From DASRZM01 sp035686365 (GTDB lineage: Bacteria > Pseudomonadota > Gammaproteobacteria > Xanthomonadales > Xanthomonadaceae), in the NCBI GenBank assembly GCA_035686365.1, contig DASRZM010000049.1, positions 1-64,000 of the forward strand: a DNA stretch of 64,000 bases. Direction: 5' to 3'. Below, piece after piece: positions 23,021-32,396 of this stretch (position 1 is the stretch's first letter; every line of letters starts with the position of its first letter). A model generated the notes under the pieces. The model saw only the letters and a program-made list of their open reading frames with translations, did not search any database and was not told the DNA's origin. Made by a program: the position numbers and the translations under genes.

Positions 23021-23332
23021 TCAGCGGAAGTGCGCCTCCAGCGCGTCCAGCGCCGCGCCCACGCGCTTGCGCATGTCGGCGATCGCGCGGTCGGCGCCAC
23101 GCGAGGCGGGCCCGGCCCCGTGCTGGATCTGCCGCAGTTCGTGGGCGAGGTTCAGCGCCAGCAGCAGCGCCAGCCGGTCGATGCCGACGGCGCGATGCGA
23201 GGTGCGCAGTTCGCGCAGGCGCCGGTCCAGGTCCTGGGCGGTGTCCACCAGCGACTCGCGCTCTTCGGCCGAGCACGCCAGCGTGAGTTCGCGGTCCAGG
23301 ATGGTGACGCTGACGGCCTCGGTCGCACTCAC
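23021..23332 (-). CDS. zapA: Cell division protein ZapA
   Basis: 103 residues; FtsZ-ring stabiliser. N-terminal globular part VSVTILDRELTLACSAEERE then a coiled-coil C-terminal half (AQDLDRRLRELRTSHRAVGI and onward). Its ATG overlaps the stop of the upstream ZapB-like gene by 4 bp; 6S RNA follows. Confidence 0.94.
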   Translation of the reverse strand: MSATEAVSVTILDRELTLACSAEERESLVDTAQDLDRRLRELRTSHRAVGIDRLALLLALNLAHELRQIQHGAGPASRGADRAIADMRKRVGAALDALEAHFR

Positions 23333-23550
23333 GCGTTCTGCTCCAGGGACTTCAGACGCTGGATCATGGCCTCCACGCGCGAGCGCGCCTGTTCATTCTT
23401 GCTCAGCAGGGCGGCGCGCTCGGACACCAGCTGCTCCTGGCTGGTGCGCAGGCTCCGGTTCTCGTCCAGCAGCCGCCGCGACAGCTCGGTCAGGCGTTCG
23501 ACCTGTTCGGCCAGCGATTCGAGCTGCTCGGGGATCTTGCGTGCGGTCAT
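23329..23550 (-). CDS. ZapB-like coiled-coil protein (TIGR02449 family)
   Basis: 73 residues, almost entirely heptad-patterned coiled coil (LESLAEQVERLTELSRRLLD, LLSKNEQARSRVEAMIQRLK). Lies directly upstream of zapA with a 4-bp overlap, where the TIGR02449 family is usually found. A role in division-ring assembly with ZapA is inferred from context. Confidence 0.88.
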   Translation of the reverse strand: MTARKIPEQLESLAEQVERLTELSRRLLDENRSLRTSQEQLVSERAALLSKNEQARSRVEAMIQRLKSLEQNA

Positions 23551-23584
23551 GATTGCCGACTGTAGGAGGCCCGGACGAGGCCGG

Positions 23585-26500
23585 TCAATACGTGGGGATC
23601 ACACTGGGCCTGGACTCCAGCCCGGGCTTGTAGCCGCGGATGAACGCCATGCAGTGGTGCACGTCCAGCGCCGGGGACAGCCAGAAGCCCTGGATCTCGT
23701 CGCAGCCCTGCTCGTGCAGGTAGGCAAGCTGTTCGCGGGTCTCCACGCCTTCGGCCACGACATTCAGGCCCAGCGAATGGGCCATGGTGATCACCGTGGC
23801 GGTGATCGCCTCGTCGTCGGGGTCGGTGGTGAGGTCGCCGATGAACTCCTTGTCGATCTTCAGCGTGTCGATCGGCAGCCGCTTGAGGTAGACCAGCGAG
23901 GAGTAGCCGGTGCCGAAATCATCGATGGCCAGCGTCAGGCCCAGACGCTTGAGCTCGCCGAGTACGGCCACGGTCTGCTCGGCGTTGGCCATGACCATGC
24001 TCTCGGTGACCTCCAGCTCCAACCGGTCGGGTGGGATTCCGGTCTCGGCGAGCACGCGCCGCATCAGCCCGGGCAGGTCGCCGCGCAGGATCTGCAGCAC
24101 CGAGACGTTGACCGCCATGCTCAGCGAATCCATGCCGTGGTGGCGCCAGCGCACCAGCGTGCGCAGCGCCTCGTCCAGCACCCACTCGCCGATCGGCAGG
24201 ATCAGTCCGGTTTCCTCGGCCAGCGGAATGAACACGGTCGGATCGATCTCTCCGAACTCGGCACTGTGCCAGCGCAGCAGGGCTTCCACGCCGGTGATCT
24301 CGCCATCGAGCAGCGACAGCCGCGGCTGGTACACCAGTCGGAACTCGCCGCGCTCCAGTGCCCGACGCAGCGAGGCGATCATGTTGGCGCGGCGCTTGGC
24401 GTCGGCGTCCATGGCCTCGGTATAGACCTGGTAGGTGTTGCGGCCGCGCTCCTTGGCCTGGTACATGGCCGTGTCGGCGAACTTGAGCAGGTCGGTCGGC
24501 ACCAGCCCGTGGTCCGGGTAAAGACTGATCCCGATCGAGGGCGTGATCTGCACCTCGGTGCGGCCGTCGATTTCCAGCGGATCGGAAAAGGCCTGCAGGA
24601 TCTTGATCGCCACCTGCTCGGCGCTGGCCACATCGGCGGTTTCCTCGAGCACCACCGTGAACTCGTCGCCGCCCAGGCGCGCGACCGTATCGGTCTCGCG
24701 CATGGTCGTGAGCAGGCGCGCGGCCGCCGCCTTGAGGATGCGGTCGCCGGCGGCGTGGCCCATGGAGTCGTTGATGTCCTTGAAGCGGTCCAGGTCCAGG
24801 AACAGCACCGCCACCCGGTTGTCCTGTCGGCGCGCCCGCACGACCGCGCGCGCCAGGCGCTCGGACAGCAGCGTGCGGTTGGGCAGGCCGGTCAGGGTGT
24901 CGTAGTTGGCCAGGTAGCGCAGCTCCTGCTCGGCGCGTTTCTTGTCGGTGATGTCGGCCAGCACCGCCACGAAGTGCGTGCGCACCCCTTGGGCATCGCG
25001 CACCTCGGACATCTCCAGCCAGCTCAGAAACTCGTCGCCGTCCTTGCGGCGCTGCCACATCTCGCCCTGCCAGTGACCGGTGCGCTCCACGCTCTCGTGC
25101 ACGCGCCGGTAGAAGTCGTCGGAATGCTGCTGGCTGTCGAGCATCGAGGAGGGTTCGCCGATGACCTCGCTCTCGCTGTAGCCGGTCATGCGCGAAAAGG
25201 CCTGGTTGATCGAGACGAAGCGCAGGTCCAGGTCGGTCACCGCGACCGCCTCGCCCATGCTGCGCAGGACCTCGCTGGCGATCCGCCGGTCGCGCTCGGC
25301 GCGGCGGCTGGCTGTGATGTCGCGCGCGGTGCCGGCGATGCGCAACGGGTTGCCCTCCGAATCGCGCTCCACGACCTTGCCTCGCGAACGCACCCACACC
25401 CAGGCGCCGTCAGCGTTGCGGATGCGGTGCTCGGACTCGAAGTACTCGGTCTGTCCGTCGATGTGCTCCTTGAGGATGCGCTGCACCCGCGGCAGGTCGT
25501 CCGGGTGCACCGCGCGGGTGCGCCAGTCGTCGGTGGAAATCACGTGCTCCTGCTTCAGGCCCAGCAACTGGTCGGCGCCCAGCCGGTACAGCGAGTTCTC
25601 GCGCACGTTCCAGTCCCAGAACTCGTCACCGGAGCCCCACAGCGAGAGCTTGAGCCGCTCCTCGCGCTCGCTGATCTCGCGCAGCAGTACCTGCTCCTGG
25701 TCGCGGCGCCGGCGCGCCAGCACCACGGTCAGTGCGGCCGCGCCGGCACCCAGCAGCACATAGCCCAGCAGCGCCAGCGGATGGTTCCACCAGGACGGCT
25801 CGATCCGTACCGGCACGGAGAGCTCGCGCGAGGACCAGTGGCCGTCGTGGTTGGTGCCCAGCACGCGGAAGACGTAGTTGCCCGGGTCCAGGTTGGTGTA
25901 GGTGGCCTCGGTCCGGGTGCCGGCCTCGACCCAGTCCTGGTCGAATCCGTCGAGCCGGTAGCGGTAGCGGTTCTGGCCGGCGCTGGTGTAGTCCAGCGCG
26001 GCGAAGCCAAGACGCAGCAGCCGGGCCGATTGCGGCACGACGATGCGCTCGGGGGGCAGCAGCGTGGCGAGGTTGCCCGGGTCGTCGCCGACCCGCAATG
26101 CGGTCAGGGCCAGGTTCGGCTCGAAGGTGCTCGGCTCGATGCGCTCGGCATCGAACACGTTCAGACCCTTGATGCCGCCGAACGCCATGCGCCCGTCCGC
26201 CAGTGCCAGGTAAGCGCCGCCATTGAACTCCAGCTCCTGCAGTCCGTCGCGCAGGCCGAAGCGGCGGAACTCGCCGGTGGCGCGGTCAAAGCGGGAGATG
26301 CCGTTGTTGCCGCTCAGCCACAGCCGTCCCCGGGCATCCTCCAGGACCCCGTAGACGGTGGGGTCGGGCAGGCCCTGTTCGGTCCCGATGCGTTCGAAGC
26401 CGATGCGACCGTCGGCGTGCTCGATCGCGCGGTTCAGGCCGCTGTGGGTGGCGACCCAGCGGCTGCCGTCGCGGGTTTCCACCACCGCGCGGACCAGGTT

Positions 26501-28189
26501 TCCGGACAGCGACTGCGGGTCGACGGGATCGTGCAGCAGCCGCTGCATCCGGCCACTGCTGGGATCGAGCACGTTCAGGCCGTCCAGGGTGCCGATCCAG
26601 ATGCGTCCGCGCCCGTCCTCCCAGGTGCAGTTCACCAGGTCGTGGCTCAGCGAGCCGGCGTCGTCCGGGTCGTGGCGGTAGCCGTGCCATTGGCCCGATG
26701 CGGGGTGGTAATGCACGACCCCGGCGCTGAAGGTACCGATCCAGAGGCTGCCGTCGCGCGCGCGCATCAGCGAGCGCAGGAAACGATCGCCGCGCGACGG
26801 ATCGCCCACCGTCACCGGCATCAGTCGCGCCTGGCGGGCGACGGGATCGAGCAGGAACAGGCCGCGATTGGCGCTGATCCAGAGCTTGCCGTCGTCGGCC
26901 GGGACGATGCCGAGCACGCGCAGGTTGGCGACCGGGTCGTGCTCGCCCAGTGCCCGTGCCAACACCGGGGCGAAGCTGTCGAAACGGTCCGACTGGAGGT
27001 CGTAGCGCTTGAGTCCGTCGCCCTCGGTGCCCAGCCACAGCGCACCTTCGCGGTCCTGGTGCAGCACCCGGATGTTGTTGGTGGCGATCAGATCGCGGCC
27101 GGAGTCCAGGTCGGCCACGTACTCGAACGGCGCACCGCGGGTATCGGTGGTCGCCACGCCGCGCACGAATCCGCCGAGCCACAGCAGCCCGGCGCGGTCG
27201 ACCATCAGCGGGCCGATCGACTGCTCGGGCAGGCTGGCCGGCAACTCCGGCCGGTACTGCAGCTTGCGGACCGCGCCGGATGCCGGGTCGAACCGCGCCA
27301 GGCCCGCTTCGGCCATGGACATCCACAATCTGCCCTGCAGGTCCTGCGCGAGGGCGACGACGGCCGGACCGTGCTCGCCATCGTCCGGCCACACGCGCCC
27401 GATCGCGCCCTCGGCGTCCTTGCGGTAGAGCCCGTCGGACAGACCGAACCACACCTCGCCGTCGGCAGCGACCAGCACGCTGTGGGCGGCGAGATCCGGG
27501 CCGGCGCGCTCGGCCAGTCCGCCCGGTGTCCGGACCCGGTACAGGCCGTCGTGGGTGGCTGCCCACACCGTGTGCGCGTCCTCGGCCTCCAGTGCCGTCA
27601 CCAGGGGATTCTGGCTGGCGGGCGTGCGCAGCCGCAGGATCTGGCGGCGCGCACCGGTATCCGGGTCGAGCAGGTCGATCCCGGTTCCGGTGCCCACCAG
27701 CAGGCCCATGCCGGAGCGGTACAGCAGCGCCCGTACGGTATCGCCACGACCGCTGACGCTGCCGGCGGGTCGCTGCGAATACCGCCGGAAGCGTCCGCTG
27801 GCCAGATCCAGCGCCGAGACGTGGTGGGTATTGGTGCCGACGAACAAGGTCCCGTCCGGGCCCTCGGCGATTGCGGTCACGAAGCTGTCGGGAATGCTGT
27901 CGGGGTCGTCGGCGCGATGCTGGAAGAGCCGGAAGTCGGCCCCGTCGTACCGGTGCAGCCCGCCCTGGGTGGCGATCCACACGAAACCGCGCCGATCCTG
28001 CATCAGTGCGTTGACCGAGTTCTGCGCGAGCCCGCGCTCGCTCTGCACGCTCTGGAAATAGAAGTCGCGTCGGGCGGCAACGGCGGGGGCCGTGGCGGCC
28101 AGCGCCAACAGTCCCAGCACGATGCCTGCGAAGGCGTCCCGGGCGGGCCGCGTGGGCTGCCGGCAACCCGGCGCGGATGTCAATGGCAT
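23585..28189 (-). CDS. Giant propeller/PAS/GGDEF/EAL sensory protein
   Basis: About 1534 residues from the ATG at 28189 (other in-frame starts at 28234 and upstream; no clear SD). A signal peptide (about 17-38) is followed by two-component-regulator propeller repeats to about residue 720 (GFVWIATQGGLHRYDG, RIWIGTLDGLNVLDP), a Y_Y_Y domain (RYRYRLDGFDQDW), and a membrane helix (LALLGYVLLGAGAAALTVVL). The cytoplasmic part has two PAS domains with a PAC segment, GGDEF at residues 1173-1177 and EAL at 1302-1304. Both catalytic motifs are intact (LGGDEFTVVLE; EALLRWHS, DDFGTGYSSL), so it could make or break c-di-GMP. The periplasmic ligand is unknown. It lies between the ZapB-like gene and ygfB. 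Confidence 0.93.
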   Translation of the reverse strand: MPLTSAPGCRQPTRPARDAFAGIVLGLLALAATAPAVAARRDFYFQSVQSERGLAQNSVNALMQDRRGFVWIATQGGLHRYDGADFRLFQHRADDPDSIPDSFVTAIAEGPDGTLFVGTNTHHVSALDLASGRFRRYSQRPAGSVSGRGDTVRALLYRSGMGLLVGTGTGIDLLDPDTGARRQILRLRTPASQNPLVTALEAEDAHTVWAATHDGLYRVRTPGGLAERAGPDLAAHSVLVAADGEVWFGLSDGLYRKDAEGAIGRVWPDDGEHGPAVVALAQDLQGRLWMSMAEAGLARFDPASGAVRKLQYRPELPASLPEQSIGPLMVDRAGLLWLGGFVRGVATTDTRGAPFEYVADLDSGRDLIATNNIRVLHQDREGALWLGTEGDGLKRYDLQSDRFDSFAPVLARALGEHDPVANLRVLGIVPADDGKLWISANRGLFLLDPVARQARLMPVTVGDPSRGDRFLRSLMRARDGSLWIGTFSAGVVHYHPASGQWHGYRHDPDDAGSLSHDLVNCTWEDGRGRIWIGTLDGLNVLDPSSGRMQRLLHDPVDPQSLSGNLVRAVVETRDGSRWVATHSGLNRAIEHADGRIGFERIGTEQGLPDPTVYGVLEDARGRLWLSGNNGISRFDRATGEFRRFGLRDGLQELEFNGGAYLALADGRMAFGGIKGLNVFDAERIEPSTFEPNLALTALRVGDDPGNLATLLPPERIVVPQSARLLRLGFAALDYTSAGQNRYRYRLDGFDQDWVEAGTRTEATYTNLDPGNYVFRVLGTNHDGHWSSRELSVPVRIEPSWWNHPLALLGYVLLGAGAAALTVVLARRRRDQEQVLLREISEREERLKLSLWGSGDEFWDWNVRENSLYRLGADQLLGLKQEHVISTDDWRTRAVHPDDLPRVQRILKEHIDGQTEYFESEHRIRNADGAWVWVRSRGKVVERDSEGNPLRIAGTARDITASRRAERDRRIASEVLRSMGEAVAVTDLDLRFVSINQAFSRMTGYSESEVIGEPSSMLDSQQHSDDFYRRVHESVERTGHWQGEMWQRRKDGDEFLSWLEMSEVRDAQGVRTHFVAVLADITDKKRAEQELRYLANYDTLTGLPNRTLLSERLARAVVRARRQDNRVAVLFLDLDRFKDINDSMGHAAGDRILKAAAARLLTTMRETDTVARLGGDEFTVVLEETADVASAEQVAIKILQAFSDPLEIDGRTEVQITPSIGISLYPDHGLVPTDLLKFADTAMYQAKERGRNTYQVYTEAMDADAKRRANMIASLRRALERGEFRLVYQPRLSLLDGEITGVEALLRWHSAEFGEIDPTVFIPLAEETGLILPIGEWVLDEALRTLVRWRHHGMDSLSMAVNVSVLQILRGDLPGLMRRVLAETGIPPDRLELEVTESMVMANAEQTVAVLGELKRLGLTLAIDDFGTGYSSLVYLKRLPIDTLKIDKEFIGDLTTDPDDEAITATVITMAHSLGLNVVAEGVETREQLAYLHEQGCDEIQGFWLSPALDVHHCMAFIRGYKPGLESRPSVIPTY

Positions 28190-28600
28190 GATCGGCAACG
28201 CGGCAGCCCCTGATACTGCGGCAACACCCGGCATCGCACGCGGGTCCGTCGGGGCGGGCCCGCCGACGGTCGATCGGCCGGCGCGGACGATGCGGCTTCC
28301 GTGCCAGGCGCATAGCGGCGAGGCGATGGCGGCAGTGTAGGGGGCGCCCGGTGGGCCAACAAGCCCGCGTGGACCTGCGCTCGATGCCGGGCGTCGGGGC
28401 CCGCTTGCTACAATGCAAGGGTTCTTTTCGGGTCCGGAGTACGTGGCCCGCTGGACGCCACCGGCGACGTTGCCGCGCCCGATCCGGCGCGGCACCGGCG
28501 CGGCACCGGCGGGGCGACAGGCGTGGACCCGGATTGCAGGTCCGCGGCGAGCCCGATACGCAAACCACGAGGCTGCTCAAACCGCAGCCGGAGACCGTGC
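28190..28600. other. Gene-free divergent region upstream of the giant sensor and ygfB
   Basis: 411 bp. Part may be coding if the sensor starts at 28234 or earlier. On the plus strand TACAAT at 28409-28414 is a fair -10 for ygfB without a matching -35. An 11-bp direct repeat, GCGGCACCGGC twice, lies near 28490. Nothing else is recognisable. Confidence 0.5.
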
Positions 28601-29152
28601 ATGAGTCCCGATCCACTGCCGGCCCTGGGCGAAGTCCAGCTCGAGGCCGATACCCTGCAGCTGGGCGTCGACGCCGCCGAACTGCACGGGGGCCTGTGTG
28701 GACTGCTGGCCGCGGGCGCCGAACCCGGTCGCCGCGACTGGCTGCAGCGGCTGGCGCTGGAGCCGGCCGGGGCGGCGCCCCAGATGCCCGGAACCGCCCT
28801 GGACCGGATGTTCCTGGCAACCTTGGGGCAGATCGATGATCCGGAGCTGCGCTTCGGGTTGCTGCTGCCCGACGAGGATGCCGCGCTGGACAGCCGGGCC
28901 GAAGCGCTGCTGGCCTGGTGCCGCGGCTTCCTGGGGGGGTTCGGGCTGGCCGCCGGGGCACAGCCGCCGCTGTCTCCGGAAGCGGCCGAAGCCCTGGAGG
29001 ATCTGGGCCGCATTGCGGTCACCGATCCGGGCCTGGATGGCACCGAGGCCGACGAGGTGGCATTGAGCGAGATCACGGAGTTCATCCGGGTGGCGGCGCT
29101 GCTGCTGCACAGCGATTGCGCACCGGCACCGCGCCCGGGCGTGCTGCATTGA
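28601..29152 (+). CDS. ygfB: UPF0149 (YgfB/YecA-like) protein
   Basis: 183 residues from the ATG at 28601. The signature AAELHGGLCGLLAAG near the N-terminus, LLLPDEDAALDSRAEAL and WCRGFLGGFGLAAG in the middle, and SEITEFIRVAALLL near the end define the family. It is 82 bp upstream of pepP, the conserved ygfB-pepP pair of gammaproteobacteria. In Pseudomonas a YgfB protein affects ampDh3 expression; that role is not assumed here. Confidence 0.92.
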   Translation: MSPDPLPALGEVQLEADTLQLGVDAAELHGGLCGLLAAGAEPGRRDWLQRLALEPAGAAPQMPGTALDRMFLATLGQIDDPELRFGLLLPDEDAALDSRAEALLAWCRGFLGGFGLAAGAQPPLSPEAAEALEDLGRIAVTDPGLDGTEADEVALSEITEFIRVAALLLHSDCAPAPRPGVLH

Positions 29153-29234
29153 TCGCCTTGCCAGTGTCCACAGGCGCGAGGGCGCGTCCCCGACCCGGCC
29201 CGTTTTTCGAACCTGATTTCGGGATCGGTGTGCA

Positions 29235-30551
29235 GTGACCACGACCATCAAGGCCACCGAGTTCGCACGCCGTCGCCGCCAGCTCATGCGCATGGCCGGT
29301 GCCGATGCCATCCTGATCCTGCCGGCGGCAGCCGAGCGCACGCGCAATGGCGACAACCACTATCCGTACCGGCAGGACAGCGATTTCCTGTACCTGAGCG
29401 GCTTCCGCGAACCCGATGCGGTGCTGGTGCTGGTACCGGGCCGCAGCCACGGCGAATCGATCCTGTTCTGCCGCGAGCGCGACCCCGAGCGGGAAATCTG
29501 GGACGGTCCGCGGGCCGGGCCCGAGGGCGCGGTCGAAGGTTTCGGAATGGACGATGCGTTTCCGATCGACGACCTCGACGAGATCCTGCCGGGCCTGATC
29601 GAGGGCCGCTCGCGGGTCTACTACCACTTCGGGCGTGACGCCGACTTCGACCTGAAACTGATCGGCTGGGTCAACCGCGTGCGTGCGCAGGTCAAGCAGG
29701 GCGCCGAGCCGCCGCACGAGTTCCTGGCTCTGGGCCACCTGCTGCACGACCTGCGCCTGTTCAAGAGCCGCGACGAGATCCGGGTCATGCGGCGGGCCGC
29801 GCAGATCGCCGCCCAGGCGCATCGTGCTGCCATGTGCGCCACCCGGCCCGGGCTGCGCGAGTACGAGATCGAGGCCGAGCTGCTGTACGTGATGCGGCGC
29901 CACGGCGCGGTGCCGTCCTACGAGCCGATCGTGGGTGGTGGCGCCAACGCCTGCATCCTGCATTACCGCGAGAACTCGGCAGAGCTGCAGGCCGGAGACC
30001 TGCTGCTGATCGATGCCGGTGCCGAGCATCTGGGCTATGCCTCGGACATCACGCGCACGTTCCCGGTCCATGGGCGCTACTCGCGCGCGCAGCGCGCCGT
30101 GTACGACCTGGTGCTGGCCTCGCAAGTGGCCGCGATCGCGGCGGCGCAGCCGGGGGCGTCGTGGATCGCACCGCACGAGGCCGCGGTGGAAGTTCTCACC
30201 GCCGGCCTGCTGAAGCTCGGCCTGCTGAGGGGCACGCTGGCAAAGTGCCTCAAGGATCAGAGCTACCGGCGCTTCTACATGCACAAGACCGGCCACTGGC
30301 TGGGCATGGACGTGCACGATGTCGGCGACTACCGGATCGAGGGCGACTACCGCCTGCTGGAGCCGGGAATGGTCTTTACGGTCGAGCCGGGCCTGTACAT
30401 CGCGCCCGACGCCAGGGGCGTGGCCGAGAAATGGCGCGGCATCGGCGTACGCATCGAGGACGATGTGGCCATCACGCGCGACGGCAACGAGGTGCTTTCG
30501 CGCGACGCCCCCAAGGATCCGGACCAGATCGAAGCCCTGATGGCCGGCTGA
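29235..30551 (+). CDS. pepP: Xaa-Pro aminopeptidase P
   Basis: 438-residue dinuclear-metal peptidase releasing N-terminal residues before proline. The N-terminal domain contains NHYPYRQDSDFLYLSGF. The pita-bread domain has the metal ligands: LLIDAGAEHLGYASDITRTF (two Asp), KTGHWLGMDVHD (His), FTVEPGLYI (Glu) and GIGVRIEDDVAIT (Glu). Start: the GTG at 29235. ubiH and ubiI, which follow pepP in E. coli, are absent here; a repeat block follows instead. Confidence 0.97.
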   Translation: MTTTIKATEFARRRRQLMRMAGADAILILPAAAERTRNGDNHYPYRQDSDFLYLSGFREPDAVLVLVPGRSHGESILFCRERDPEREIWDGPRAGPEGAVEGFGMDDAFPIDDLDEILPGLIEGRSRVYYHFGRDADFDLKLIGWVNRVRAQVKQGAEPPHEFLALGHLLHDLRLFKSRDEIRVMRRAAQIAAQAHRAAMCATRPGLREYEIEAELLYVMRRHGAVPSYEPIVGGGANACILHYRENSAELQAGDLLLIDAGAEHLGYASDITRTFPVHGRYSRAQRAVYDLVLASQVAAIAAAQPGASWIAPHEAAVEVLTAGLLKLGLLRGTLAKCLKDQSYRRFYMHKTGHWLGMDVHDVGDYRIEGDYRLLEPGMVFTVEPGLYIAPDARGVAEKWRGIGVRIEDDVAITRDGNEVLSRDAPKDPDQIEALMAG

Positions 30552-30647
30552 GCCGGACGTTTCCGGCGACGCACGGACACCGCGCCTTGGCCTCGGAGCA
30601 CTGTCGGGCTGCCCATGGCCGCGATCAACCCGCCGAGTCGTACCGGC

Positions 30648-30949
30648 AATGCGATGTGGGAGCGGCCCATGGCCGCGATCGGACTACCGCGTCATCGCAT
30701 CGAAGCCACATCCGCTCCGTAGGCCGGCCCGCGAGCCGGTGACGGTTTCCGGGGCCGCCGCGAGTACCTCCCTGTAGGCTGCGGACGCGCCATCCCTGGC
30801 GCGTACGCCCCCGGAATCCGTCCCCGCCCCGCGGCCCTCCCGCTGTCGTTTCGTGTCGCCTTCCCCCTGTAGGAGCCGGCGTTGCCGGCGATGTGCACTG
30901 CGACAACACCCGCCAATGCGCGTGGGAGCGGCCCATGGCCACGATCGGG
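30648..30949. repeat. Mosaic of REP-type hairpins, copy B of the 302-bp repeat
   Basis: Nearly identical, same length and same module order as 15851-16152. It fills most of the 433-bp gap between the convergent pepP and pepQ. A partial GCGGCC-type unit (GCCCATGGCCGCGATC) also lies just upstream at about 30611-30626. No gene is supported. Confidence 0.92.
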
Positions 30950-30984
30950 TGCACCGATCGCCCACGACCACAGTGGTGGGGCCA

Positions 30985-32304
30985 TCAATCGTCCACCGCG
31001 AACGCGTCGCGCGTCAGGTTCTCCGGTGCGTCCGCGGTGCACAGCACATCGTCCTCGATGCGCACGCCGCCGTATCGGCTCAAGTGGGTCACGGCGTCCC
31101 AGTCCACCGCCGCCGCGTCGTCTCCCGCGCGCAGCTTCTGCAGCAGCGAGTCGATGAAGTAGACGCCCGGCTCGATGGTCGTGACCATGCCCGGCGCCAG
31201 CGTGCGCGTCAGGCGCAGGTAGCGGTGGCCGCGCGGCTTGTCGATGGTGCCGCCGGTCTCGCTGGCCTGGAAACCGCCCACGTCGTGCACCTGCAGGCCG
31301 ATCAGGTGGCCCAGGCCATGCGGGAAGAAGCTCGAGGTCAGGCCTCGCGCGAGCGCCTCCTCGGCGTCCACGCGCAGCACGCCGGCCTCGTGCAGGGCAC
31401 CTCCGAGCAGCCGGTGCGCCTGAAGGTGCAAGTCGCGGAAATCCCGCCCGGGCCGGACATTGGCGGCGAGCTCGCGCTGGGCGGTATCGACCGCGGCGAT
31501 CAGCGCCTCGAATCGGAGGTCGCCGTCGCCCCAGGTGCGGGTGATGTCGGCGGCATAGCCGGCGCAGCTGGCGCCGGCATCGATCAGCAGCGAGCGCGAC
31601 CGCGCCGGTGCATCGGCGTCGCGGTACTGGTAGTGGAGGGTGGCCCCGTGGTCGTTCAGGGCCACGATGTTGCCGTAGGGCAGGTCCGAGTCGTCGTGCC
31701 CGGTGGCGGCCAGGTAGGCCAGGTGGATATCGCGTTCGGATGCGGCGGCGCGGAACGCGCGTTCGGCGGCACGATGTCCGGGGACGGCCCGGCGCTGTGC
31801 CAGCCGCATCTGCGCCAGCTCGTAGGTCGTCTTGAACGCGCGATGCCAGTGCAGGTGGTCGACCACCGCCGGCGAATTGTCCGGAACGTACTCGCCCAGC
31901 GCGGCATCGGATTCTCCCAGGATCACCGAGTCGTTCGCCGGCGGAAGTTCGGCCTGCGCCTGCTCCGGCTCGCGCACGATGCGGATGTCGAAATGGTCCA
32001 CCCAGAAGCCTTCCGGGTCGGTCGGAGGCACGTGCCAGTAGTCGTCGGGCTGGTGGTAGACCAGCCGTGGCTTTTCGCCCGGCGTAATCGCCAGCCAGCA
32101 GTGGGGATGCCGCGCAAGCGGGAGCCAGGCGAGAAAGTGCGGGTTGGCGAAGAAGGGGTAGGGCATGTCGTCGAGGAAGTGGTACTTTTCCACGCCGGCG
32201 GCGATCAGCAGGTGCGAGCGGTCCGCGCGTGCCAGTGCATCGGCGCTGCGGCGGGTCAGTTCAGACAGGTGATCGGCGTAGAGGCGGGCGAGGTCGACGG
32301 ACAT
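30985..32304 (-). CDS. pepQ: Xaa-Pro dipeptidase
   Basis: 439 residues, like E. coli PepQ (443). N-terminus MSVDLARLYADHLSELTRRS, then FLDDMPYPFFANPHF. Metal ligands: LLIDAGASCAGYAADITRTW (two Asp), FFPHGLGHLIGLQVHDVGG (His), VTTIEPGVYFI (Glu) and GGVRIEDDVL (Glu). The ATG at 32304 is chosen over one 42 bp upstream on homology. Convergent with pepP across the REP block, divergent from the CHASE-domain gene. Confidence 0.96.
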   Translation of the reverse strand: MSVDLARLYADHLSELTRRSADALARADRSHLLIAAGVEKYHFLDDMPYPFFANPHFLAWLPLARHPHCWLAITPGEKPRLVYHQPDDYWHVPPTDPEGFWVDHFDIRIVREPEQAQAELPPANDSVILGESDAALGEYVPDNSPAVVDHLHWHRAFKTTYELAQMRLAQRRAVPGHRAAERAFRAAASERDIHLAYLAATGHDDSDLPYGNIVALNDHGATLHYQYRDADAPARSRSLLIDAGASCAGYAADITRTWGDGDLRFEALIAAVDTAQRELAANVRPGRDFRDLHLQAHRLLGGALHEAGVLRVDAEEALARGLTSSFFPHGLGHLIGLQVHDVGGFQASETGGTIDKPRGHRYLRLTRTLAPGMVTTIEPGVYFIDSLLQKLRAGDDAAAVDWDAVTHLSRYGGVRIEDDVLCTADAPENLTRDAFAVDD

Positions 32305-32396
32305 GGACTGGCGGCACGAGAGGGGGGCCGGACCATTGTGCCGCATGGCCCGGTTCCACGCTCCGTGAAATCCGGACGTACACTGGCTAAGGTCCA

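Noticed and set aside
23030..28213. 1727-codon open frame on the plus strand opposite the giant sensor
   Set aside because: It is the antisense frame of a clear propeller/PAS/GGDEF/EAL gene. Its sequence is His/Gln/Arg/Val-rich low complexity without domains, as expected from complementing GC-rich codons.
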